Assembly: GCA_013399875.1 (NCBI GenBank)
Contig: VXAZ01007626.1
Location: 186,001 to 250,000 of the forward strand
Direction: 5' to 3'
DNA: 64,000 nt
Source of the DNA: Gymnorhina tibicen
Lineage: Eukaryota > Chordata > Aves > Passeriformes > Artamidae
The notes under the pieces were generated by a model. That model saw only the letters and a program-made list of their open reading frames with translations, made no database searches and was not told the origin of the DNA. Positions 12,349-24,300 of this stretch are shown one piece after another. A program made the translations under genes and the position numbers. The stretch's first letter is position 1. Each line of letters starts with the position of its first letter.

Positions 12349-15300
12349 GTAAGTTTGGAAAACTACTTTCTTTTTAAATACATAGACATTTGTTTGAAAG
12401 CTGCAGTTGAAATATGGGACCCTGAGGCACGGTATTTCCAAAAGATGTTGAAGATGTAGCTTTGCCATAACAAATTGCAGAATTACTGATTATGAAGTGG
12501 GTTTATAAACTGCTATTTTAATTTATTTTCAAGCCAGCCAACTTGAATGTCATCAAATCATGGCATGCAGACTGTATCTGGGAAAAAGGTCTTCTATGTG
12601 ATATGCGAACCACGAAGAAATAGATCTGGTGATCATTACCAACTATGAATAAATAATTCATATTTAAAGGGAACTCCCAAACTGGGGTGTGCTCCTCCTT
12701 CAAAGGACTCGTAAAAAGGTCTCCTGCTGAAAGGAGGAGGCCTTATAAATTCTTGTAGTGATGTCAGTACATGTTTTCTGAAATGCAAAGGTGATGTAAA
12801 CAGTGAAGACATTGTGGCTCAGTAGGACTGTTCTGTTCAGTCTTTTGTACTTCAGTACAGTCTCTTTATTTGGGTGTTGGCAGGGAAAGGGGATTAATGG
12901 ACATTTGTACTCTGTGTTTTTAGTGTATTTTATTCTGTAAGGTTTATTACCTTTAGTACTGATTAAAAATATCAGTTTATTTTAAAATTAAAAGAAAGGA
13001 AATGGCTTCACTTCTCAATTGACTTTCAATAGAATTATCTGACCATGCAGAAAAACTGTGGATGAATTTAAGTAGAATTGTGTGTAAGAACTGTGTGTAT
13101 TTCTTTATATGATGCTTATTTTATCCAATTTACCCTATTTGAAAAGAAGCATTTGGCTGAGGAAGTTGTATTGTTTAGCTATCTTAGATTACATGGTGCT
13201 TTCTAATAGGACTTTCAGAACTGCACCCGAAAGTTGTATTTTCCCAAGCCTTATTACAGTTCTCTTTGCAGACTTTGTTTTTTAACTTTGTCTGGTGGAT
13301 ATTAATTGAGATATGAATTATTTGATAGGTTAGAAAGTTTATTTTCACTGTAGTATATACAGAATTAGTCTCCTTTTAGTATGTATTTTGCATGCTCTGT
13401 ATTCATTTATGTGTCTAATATTGGGGAATGGGGTAGAAGGAGAGTAGGTGAGAGAAGGAGCAACACGTTAGTATACAATTTCCACTGTTTGTTTCCAGCA
13501 TGCCCTAGGAATTGCCTTGTCTGTCAGTGAACTGGCATAATTGCAACACACCACCCTGTCCCACACAAAGATCTGTGTAAAATGAGGAATTAAAAATGTT
13601 TTTAAATCCGTGCATAGTAGTATATTTGTTCTTTGTAAACAGATGGTTACACAGCTTTACATTTAGTGCTTGGCCTGAAGTCCAGCCCTATACAAGTGAA
13701 ATTTGATTTAGGCAGTGAGGGCAATATGGGAACCATTGAGAAGGAACTGTGTAGACCTTAAAGCAGCTTTCTGGTACCTAAAAGAAAGCTGGAGAGGGAC
13801 TTTGTACAAGGGCATGTAGTGATAAAACAAGGGCAGAATAGCTTCCAACTGAAAGAGGGTAGATTTAGATTAGATATTAGGAAGAAATTCTTTGCTGTGA
13901 GGGTGGTGAGGCACTGGAATGGGTTGCCCAGAGAAGCTGTGGATGTCCCATCCTTGAAAGTGTTCAAGGCCAGGCTGGATGGGGCTTTGAGCAACCTGCG
14001 GTTGTGTAAGGTGTCCTTGCCCATGGCAGGGAAGTTGAAACTGGGTGATCTTTAAGGTTTCTTCCAACCTAAACCATTCTATGATTTTTTTGAAATTCTG
14101 AATCCAACTGATGTCTCTCTCTACCTTCAGCATACCCCTAGGGTATTGCTGCTGGTTACCTCCTTCATCCAGGCATTGTAATGGCCTCCTTTACTGCAAC
14201 TGTGATGCTGAACTGCATAGGGGTGATGTAGGACTCATTATTGCTCTACTTAAAACAAGCAGGGAGTGTGGCTACCCCGCTGTGTTATGGACTACGAAAA
14301 GGAAGAGGTTTCGCAGAAGATTTATGTTCTTTGAGTACTGAGCTGTCATACTGGTAATGAGGGAGGCTGCACTTTTCTGTGAAGATGGCTTTTCCTGATT
14401 ATCTAACCTTAATATCAGCCTAAAAATAGGCTTTGCCACACTCTGGTAGTGTCATAAGGTCCATTTTTCAAAAGGGTTTGAAGCCAGCTGCAGAAAATTT
14501 GTGTCCAAGTTCTGCTCACATTAGCAGAAAAATTCAGCTTTGTGAAGTTTTAGCCTGAAACTTTGTGAAGTTTTTACTCTGTGTGTGTGTGCGTGTTTAT
14601 TTTAGTTGCCAACATAATTCAATTTTATGTCTGTGAGCAAAGAATAACTTGGGTCTGTGGTCAGTCTGGGAATCAGCTGGGCATGTACTGAAGGACAATA
14701 AATTTTGCCCTGAACAGACTTTTCCCCACTAGTGAAGGCTTTCTGTGTTGCTTTAGAGAAACTGTTTCTCATGTCAAGATGTTTTTCTCCACATTTAATT
14801 TATTTCTGGATGACAGGTTAATTGACAATTCTATATTTTAAATAAACTAAATAGGCATATCACATGGCATGATTATCCAGAAGACAAATTAGCAGAAATG
14901 TATTAAATAATGTAGTAGTACATTATAAAATGAAGGCACTTTCTGAAGTGACTAGGCATAGATACAAGATACATGGATAAAAAGACCTACTATGTCTTGT
15001 GGATACTGTAAATATGTTTTCTAGTTTTTTTACTTTCTCAGCTTTTACAATTATTGCTGAATATGTTGAATTTTTCTCCTCTGTCAGAGTTTGGAGAACT
15101 GGAACTGAACAGGATCACCTCTTCTAAAACATGAAGTGTAGTGTTTTCTTTTTAAAAGAACTTCAACATTATCAGTGGAAAATTAAGGTTGGAAATTTTT
15201 CAGGGTTGTTTGTGGTCTAGTGGTACCTGGTTCTGATTGGTGAAGGCTCAAAGTTTGGATAGATGTTACACTTTGAACTAACATTAAACTAATATTTGCA

Positions 15301-18300
15301 TGTACATAAGTATGCTTTATGTTCATTGATAGGATTATGTTTTTCAGCAACAAATAAAGGAAAGTAAAAGTGGAAAAACAGAATGCTTGAAGCTTGGCCT
15401 TTGTCCATTTAATAGCATAAGTGGAATTGGAGAGTTCTCCCATTCTAATGACAATGGACTGAAAACAACTGAGCATTGCTTTGTCACGTAGCAGCTATCT
15501 GAACACAGAATTCTTACTGCAAAAGGAGTTCTTTCTTTCAAAGTTGTAGGGAGATTATATAGAAAAATAACATTAAGAAAAGAAACATCAAGGGTAATAA
15601 AATCTTGAAATAAATTTTCTGTAAGTTTAAACAAATAGCTATTCCTATGTTTTTATTTCTAATATGTTGTTGACAATGCATACATGCTCAAGACTACAAA
15701 ATATGGGGTGGATTTAAATTTAATAGAAAGATAATAGATTAAATAGTCTAAACTTACAACACTGAGAACAACTTATATATTTTGGAATTTTGAACTAGTA
15801 CTAAGTGACATCTTTAAAATCATGGTAGAACATTCATGGTATCTCAAAGTACTGCATCTTTCAGAGAACAGAGAGAATAGAGATAAAACTTCCTTTTCAT
15901 TCTCTAGGAACAGGATCCTTATAGAGCTCACAGAGCTGATTTTCATCAAATTTTGTTAGCAAACTGCATGGCACTTTTGTAGTTATACCTACAGATTTCT
16001 TTCTTCTTTATCTTTCTGATGAATGCTACTTCAGATGGTACTTTGTTTTCCCAGTGGTTCTGTCTGTAGAAGGATGAATAAAACCCAAGTATCCTAAAAC
16101 TAGACAAAGGAAGAAGGAAGGTAGATTTTGGATATGGAAATAAGCAGAGGAACTTTGTTTATTGAGAAACCTGAAGATAGCTGCATAGTTTCCTTTCTGA
16201 AAATTTGTTCTTAATAATCACTTATCCCAAAGAATATTGGTATCCTGACCAGCTCTAAATAAAGACTTAATTGAAAGAGAGCAATGCCATTTTTCTCCTG
16301 GATTTGTTGCTTTGGCAGAGTAGTGAAGTTATTGGCTTTTTTGTTCATTGTTTTTATTTAAAGGTGTTTATACTACAGTTTCGGTGAATCTGAAATTTGT
16401 ATTCATGGTATCACAAGGAATTTATCAGTATAACTTGTGGTGTATGCTGGTTTTAGGTCATCAATATCAAGAAAGTTCACATGGGAGTACAGACAGACAC
16501 ATTTCACTACATTGCTTACAGTCCAAAGAGAAATGTATGTTAACAATGCAGGGCTGTAATGGCCTTTCTTGTTCCACCATTATATGTTTCAGTTTTTAGA
16601 TAGAACATGTCCAAAGTCCAGGCAAAGAGTAGAAGATGCATGGAAGTTGAGAGCTGGAAGTGTTCTTTCAAAACCACATTGGAGACAATGACTTGACTGC
16701 GTTTAGTACTGAATGTTGCACTTGACTTCAATTATATCCAGGTTTTCTTGAAGCCTCCCAGTAAATTTTGGGTGTTTCAGTTTTGTGATGAAGTTAACTC
16801 ACCTCTGTCTCTGATGTCACCTCTGTTTTGTTCTAAGGCTATAATGCATAGGCTTTCCACCTGGGGAAAATGTTAGTTGTTATTCTGATATATACAGAAT
16901 TTGCTCACGTACCATGTCTGAGTGTGTTTAATAGGTGTTTATTATATTGCATATATTACAGTATGTATATTTGCAATAATGTAGATTTGTTTGTAACTTT
17001 TGATATAAACATGCAGGAATTTTCTGGGTTTGCTCAACTTTGACTTATTAACCAGGAATGACAACTTGGGAAGCATGTCTCTCCAGTAAACTGGCTTTTG
17101 AGAAGGATAAAACTGATCAGATCACTTCTGAATTGCATTGTCTGAGTTAATGTTTTTGTCTTATTACCTGTGATCTTTGCTTTTAGACTAGTTGGCTTTT
17201 AGTAATAGTGTTTCCTTCTAGAAATAAAATGATAATGATTCAAATGGTTGCATGAATTGAAGCTTGAATTGTAAGGAATGTTTTTCCTTCCCTTCCACCT
17301 CAGTTAAGTTTCTTCTTCCAGTATTTGAGAAGGAATATGATTGTTAAAAATGAACACCAGTAATTACTATCAGTATATTTAAAATAATGGACAGAGATAC
17401 AAGTCTTAAAGGTTCTTTATGATTGTGGGTGTGAGTTTTATAATTTTAAACCACTCATAGAAAAATGCAATGATGCATAATTTTTGTATCTCTGTCACCT
17501 ACTCGTTTTTGTTTGATAATACAAGACAATATAATGCTGCTCTGTGTCCCTGCATGTTGAAAGAACCGCTGTATGAAGTTTCAGGCTGGCAACAAATATT
17601 TAGTTTTGTATTGAGAGAGGTCAGTATACTCAACTGGAAAGCAGTAAGACAGTATGAAATTTGATGATGCCTTTGAGGACAGTGAGAAAGTGATCTGCCC
17701 TACAGCAGCCTTGTTAGTCTTAGCCCTTTGTGGGCCATGACTTCATAATAAACGCTGAAGGAAAGAATTAGTGGAGGGGAGATTTTTCCAAGTTAGAACT
17801 GAAATGATTAACCTCATATATATGTTTCTTTTAAATAATTTTGTGAGGCAGAGGAAATGCAGTGGGTTAAACCTCTGTCCTTGGATAAATATTTTGTACA
17901 ACCTTTACATGGGGAAAATACTGCACTAAAGTGTATGGAATCTAGAAGTGTTACAGGATTGGCAGGGAGCTGGCTGAGGAGGTGGCAGTAGATCTTGGTG
18001 AAAAGATGCTAAATAGTGCAAGGACATTAAGAGAGTTCTTGTCTGTCAGATTTCATTAACCTGTTGCTCTTGAAACTTTTTCAAAACAAAAATATTAGGT
18101 TTGAGGCCTTATTAAAAATAAAAAGATACAAGAACATGAGGTAGCAGGTTACTAAGGAGTAATTGCAGTGAGGGAAATCAATAGTGTAAACTAATAGCTT
18201 TTATGAGATGAGGTAATGCTTTTTTAAGCTCAATTTTCAGTTGCAAACAGTAGAGAACAGTGGCAGTTTGCAGACTGACCTGCTTATGTTTTACTGTTCT

Positions 18301-21300
18301 GAATAAGGTGAGTGCTTTCATGCACCAGGCAAGAATCTTCAGCCAGTGTCAAGGAAGTATTAACAATGTTAGTCTTGGCATTGAGGCAACCCTCCAGGGA
18401 ATGTCACATGTGGATCCTGGCCACCTGCAGACAAAAAAGGGAAGTTCCAGTCAGGCAGGCATAGAAAGTAAAACTAGGATGCTCTGCAGAAGACTGGACC
18501 TTAGAAAAGAGCTTGTTCTGTTTATTCTAGATGAACAAAATCTTCCACACTTGAATAAGAGCATCAGGTGGCTAAATAAATTCCAGGAAGAGAAAAGGAC
18601 AGAGTTAGCAGAAGAACAAATTAGCTGTGTGTAAAATTACTGCAGAAATTAAAAGAAAGTGGTAGCACTGTGTTCAAGCTCATGCATCTTTTAGGACCAA
18701 AGGACACAGGCTGTTTGGTTGCAAATCAGTGCTAAAGGCTAAATTAGGAAAGGACCTCAAACAGCACATGAGGGGCAGTGGGTATTGTGTCTGAAGTGAA
18801 ACTGAATTTGCAAAAGCTTAGGTAGAGCTTTACTGGGAGGTTATCATTACCAGAAAGTGGGGTCAAAGCTTCTGCAGAGGACAGGGAGATGTGTTTTACA
18901 TTGCACTGTCCTCTTTAATTGTCACTCTGTACCACTTACCTTGTAGAAGTTAACAAACTGAAGAACTTTACACGCGTATTTACCCCTTTAGTCCAAGGAA
19001 CTAACAATTTTACCTTAAGTTTATGCAGTTCTTAGGGCGGTGAGTCTTGATCATCCCAGGTTCTAGGCAGTATTTGACATTAAAAAATAATGAAGGGCTT
19101 TTTCATCTTCACAATTGTTTAACTGACTAGAAATTAAATTTGACTAACTTAAATCCCCTACATGTTGTAGGAACTTGTTGTGGCATGGGTAGAATGTAAT
19201 AGGTGTTAATTATGACTGCTTTAAGTATTAATTTTTGGCCTGTCCAACATAAGGTGTAATTGATTTGAAGACAGATTTAAATGGAGGTGAATAGTGTGTG
19301 GTTATGAGGTGGTTGATGCCAAGTTTTTAACAGTTCAGAATAAGGATTTGTAGATGTCATGAAAGTGAAATAAATGGAAAGTTCTTTTCAGGGTGGAAAC
19401 ATGCAAACCTCTTGAAAATGTTTCTTTTCAGTAAAAACTTTGAAATTCTTCAGGATCTCTTAAGAGCTTGTGTCATTATAGCAGTGCAGACTAGTGAGGA
19501 AAACCCATCATTTTTTAAATTTCATTGTAGAAAAGCAAGAGCTTAATTAGGTATGTCTAAACTACTTGCTGTAATGTTTGATAGGGTTAAGGTGAACTTG
19601 ATTCTAACATTCAGTATAGCTGGGCAGTGTTCATGTTGTTTTGCCCTCCTCCTATGATGGCACAGGGGAGCGAAAATAGGATGTGTTGTAAAGCACTTGA
19701 TATGTTGTAATATTTGAATATGCTGTGGCTATGAATTGTATTGGAATGGATGTCAAAGTTCAGAAGCGGTGATGTGACATGCTTAGCCTGCCTCACTTTA
19801 CACCTAGGTTCTCAGCACTGTTAATGTACAAAGTAAATTAAAGACTGTGCAGCATGAGCTGTGTGGTCATTTCTAGGTATATAAACTGAAAAAGAATTCA
19901 AATGTTTCTTAAAACAATGCCAAAGTTAAGGTAATAAACATTTCCTTGAAAAACAACGAAACCCCTTATAACTGGGAATTTTAACAAGAAGACTTGAACA
20001 ATTTAAGGTAACATTTTTTGCTTAGCTTAGATTTCTGGAGTGGGTGCTTGATCTAGGCACTGGGGAAAAAAAAAACCTGTGCTTTTAATACCAGAGGGCA
20101 AGAACTGGAACCACTTAAAAGTAGTGCTGGAAATTATTTTTTTCCAGGAAATGTGGAGAGGCAGAAGAGAAGTAAGTAGATGTGTAGGCGGATGAGACTA
20201 GTGCTGGCTGAACAGCTGGGTTTAGGGTTGGGAGACCCATGGGAACATTGCAAAGAGAGAACTGTTAATGCTGAGCAAGAATGTCTTAGCAGGGAACTTG
20301 CTCGTCTTTACAGGGAAGCAATGAGAAGGCTTAGCAATTCAATAATATGCTGGGGGAGAGGGAGGAATGCACTTGTGAGGGGATGGGGACAGAGAAGGGG
20401 AAGGCATCTGAATTGGGATGGAAGATTGGAAGCATGCAAATTGAGAAAGGAATTAGGAGATAATGCTGTGGCGAAGAAAGGAGACCAAAGGGAGTAAGAA
20501 GTGTTGAAATTCAAACCAAAAATTAGCAGAAGAATCTACCCTCTGTGGTCTTGTCCTGCTGCATTTGTAATGAAACCTGAGATTCCTGAACACCTTCTTT
20601 CATCAAAGATTCTGTCCCATCCCCTGTAATTACTGCTTTTGGTCACAATATAACTTTAGGAGCTCATTTAGGTGCTGTCAAAAGTGTGCACCGTAGGTGT
20701 GCTATTAGGCTTCTGAGTTGTGCAGGTGTCGTGATTACATTTGAAAGTGTCTTAACATTCTGCTTTTAAAAACCCAGCCCTGAGGAAATGAATATTGTCA
20801 GTTCTAAAGATGAACTTACTGATGTCAGGAAATGCCCATTATTTCAGAGAGTGACATCTGCTGTTTCCATGGGGCCCTCTTGTGTACACATATGGATAAT
20901 TTCTGATGGACAAATCTCAGTCTGCATGGTGGAGGCAATGTCACTGATAGCGCTGGACCGAGCTGCCTTAGGTGCGTGGTGCCATGGCTTTATGTGACAA
21001 GGAACGCATGGTCGCGTGGTCCTAACCTGTCACTGAGAGTTCAGTTTCTAAGCTGGATTTTAGGCCTATGCTATTTCAGAAAAAGGTGGCATTTGATCAG
21101 TGCTGTGCATTTGACTATGCTGGGGAATGGTAGCCTGTTTGAAAGGTGGGGAGTGGGAATGTGCAGCTGGGGTAGAGAAGGAGGGGACAAAGCTGCTACT
21201 TAGTGGCCACACAGCCTTTAGAGGCCTGTATGGATTTACATTTATTGTGAGACCTCAACTGTTTGCTCTGAAAGTTAAATAAGATGGGAGACTGCTGGAA

Positions 21301-24300
21301 AGGAAAAGGTAGTCTCAACAGTTGGGTGTTGCCTACACTGTTTTCTCCACACGTGAAGAAAAATGGGCACAGCTTTTTAGAGGAGGCCAGCAGCCTGATA
21401 TAGTAACACTGAGCATTCAACTCACAAATGACCTGCTAGGAGTTCTGCTCTAGCAGCAGGAAGTGTTGGATAATATTCCATCCTCCAAAATAAGATGGGC
21501 CAAGTGGGTGTCCTTTGCTTGAGATTTTGTTTTTCTTTTCCCATCTTTTTAAATAGGAAGAATGCTCCTATGAGATAAGGGAAGACTATGGAATTTGTTG
21601 CTGTTTAAAGCACTCAATCACAACAGTGTTGTACCCCACTGAAAAATAATAAAAATCTGTCTCCTGAACAGGACTTACTGGACTGTTGTATTATAAAAAA
21701 GGTTTAAGGAAAGAATTGAATTCGCTTGTAAGTGAACACTCTTATATACTGAGCAAAACTGGAGCCAGCCACAGAAATGTCAATGTCATGCTTCTACATT
21801 AAGTTCTTTGTTTCAAGCAAACCTGCTTCAGTGTGGGTTCCTCTCTTCATGGGTCTGCAAGTCCCTGCCAGAAGCCCATTCCACCACTGGCTTTCCGTGG
21901 GGTCACAGCCTCCTCTCAGGCATCTACCTGCTCTGGCATGGAATCCTCCACTGGCTGCAGGTGGATCTCTGGCTCTCTTGTGGGACTCCATGGGCTACGG
22001 GGGCACACCTGCTTCACCATGGTCTGCTTCGGTGCCTCCCTGCTACCAAAATCTAGCCACATAAACCCAATACAGCAAGCTATCTATTACTTATTAGTGT
22101 ATTTAGGATTGCAATCTTGTTTGAGGGGGTTTTGTTTGTTTCTTTCTGTGTTTAGTGTTTTTTTTGCTAGAATTGGTTCATGGTGTTCTTTGGCAGAAGT
22201 TGGTTAATCTGTTCTCCACAATGCCAGGGCATGGAGATTCTTTTTTGGTTTGGGGGAAATTATACCAGTCTTACACTTCTGATCTCTGCTGCCTGTTTGA
22301 TACTGAGTTGCACCAGTTCTTCTGTGATTCCTGTCATGGGGGACATCTAGGTGGAAAAGCAGTGGCTGAATGGCAGCTGAGCATGTGGACACTGAGGGGC
22401 AGGTGAGAGTGCAGCCTGAAATAAGGGATCTTATGGCTGAATCACAGCATCCTCCTCCTTTTTCTTCCCATCCTAGTGTGTCCTTCCTTTGCCTTTTGTC
22501 AGCTGATGGGGAAGCACATCATGCTGCTTTGGTGGTGACAGAAGGGGCCAGAGCAGCCCCACGTGTTTGCAAGCTGTCCCTGCAGGCTGCCACTCCAGAG
22601 AAGGGCAGTGCTCCACTGTGGGTGAGGGAGAGGTGGTCTGCTTTCAATTAATTTGCTGCACCCACATCAAGGGCTGGAGTACGTGTCTGTTCATATTAGG
22701 AAATTTCATGTACCTAATGTATTTTGGAAAGAAACCCAAACCTTTATCAGAATAAAGTTCTTATTGCTGAAAAACTTTGAACTGATGAATTAGCAGCTAT
22801 TTTTATTCACGAGTTACATTAGGAAAAAAACCAAAAACATTTATTTCAATTAATTGTATCTTAAAATGTGTAACTGTTGCATGGTTTCACTTCTAAACTT
22901 TTCTTGTTTTCAGAAACAAGACACTGGACAGATTTTGTTGGATATGACCTATAACCAGCTGGGTGTGATGGAGAAGGAATATTTTGGTTTACAGCAAAAT
23001 GAAACTTCAGTAGATTCACCTGTAAGTATAGTAAATAATAAATGTGTGTGCATGTATATGTGTGTATAAATATATACACATGTAAGTATACACGCATATT
23101 CATGCACACACATGCACATAAAGAAGCAGTATTTATTTGTAAATATTTTTAATCCATCTAATAGTTTTTCATTTCACAGCGATGGCTTGAACCAAGCAAA
23201 CCTATTAGAAAACAGTTAAAAGGTAAGACTTATTTTTACTATCTTTATTGTAACTTTGTATTCCTGCTTTTTTGAGTTCTTTTGACTAGAACAAATGCAT
23301 GTTGTCCAGGTGGTAGATTTTCTTCAAGAGCAAGTCTTGTGTGTGCCAGTCTTTTCAGCACATCCTTCTACTTCTCCCTACTCCTACCTGAGTGGAAATA
23401 CGACCTTGTAGATCATTAACTTTGATGCTGTAACAGCAGCTAAATTTGGTTTCTGAGCAGTGTTAGACATGCTTAGGTGGCCATGAAAGCTGTACTCATA
23501 TTGTGGTGCCAGTGAATTCCTCCTGAGAGGGAAGCAAAGGAAAAGGGGTTTTGATTGAGGGAAGCATAGCCAGTTTCTTGTGTAGGTTCTGGCAATTTCT
23601 TGTCTCACATACAATAAGAAACCCCAAATTTATGCATTTTTATTAACAATCAACCAACCAAAAAAACCACCACCACACACTTCCAGGTGTATTTGTTGTT
23701 CTAGTATGTCTTGTTTTATACAGCTTTGGGTAACAGAATGCTTACCAAGAATGACAGGCAGGCCAGCACAACCCTGGCTGGAGAGCAGCTTAGGAGGACT
23801 GAGTGACACTGTCCCAGTTTGTGCTGTGACACTTGAGCTATGTTTTTCAGCACTCTCATTTCTACCTTGTGCTACAGATCATGCATTTTTGTTTCAATTC
23901 ATACATAAAATTAGCATGGTGAACTTTTGTAATTTCATATATTTATATGTAAGCTAGAACTGAGCATTATCCCAGCTGAGACACCTCAAGTATATTTGGT
24001 GCTTTTCTCTCTTCTAATGCTTAGGAGGCAAGGGCAGCTCAATAATGCCTTTTATGCAAAGTAGCATATGCAAAGTACTTTAAATGAAAGCATTATAACA
24101 TTTGAGAGTATTTTCTTCTCAAAGCTGGTGTTGGGGCATCAGGAGAGACTTCTCATAGTTTCTTTTAGTTTCATGAAAAAAATACATGAGATTTCTATGT
24201 GGTTGTTCATGTAATTTTTCTGTAAATATGGAAATGAAAATATTAGGCTCTTTCTATTTTAAACTAAAAATTGATATGCTTTTCTAAAATATTGCAGGAG

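Larger units (their letters stand above)
12349..22913. other. PTPN3 intron (10.6 kb) after first coding exon
   Basis: This intron carries a CR1 copy near 13762-14086, a short (TG)n tract near 14580, an unrecognised 125-codon open frame at 18260-18634 and a purine-rich stretch near 20160-20510. A GC-rich repeat-like patch lies near 21820-22060. I see no additional exon of PTPN3 and no separate gene. Confidence 0.75.

Noticed and set aside
12211..12459. 82-codon frame starting at the PTPN3 ATG
   Set aside because: Only the first 46 codons are exon. A strong GTAAGT donor follows at 12349 and the next exon continues the PTPN3 sequence exactly.
13819..14055. 78-codon frame with an [19 protein letters not shown] motif
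   Set aside because: It is the C-terminal remnant of CR1 ORF2, not a host gene.
21777..22207. Several overlapping plus- and minus-strand frames of 65-124 codons
   Set aside because: They come from the GC-rich repeat-like patch. Open frames in several phases and on both strands point to composition, not coding.
23043..23114. CRISPR-like or tRNA-like structure in the short intron
   Set aside because: There is only one inverted repeat, no regularly spaced direct repeats and no cloverleaf. It is a TG/CA-rich hairpin.
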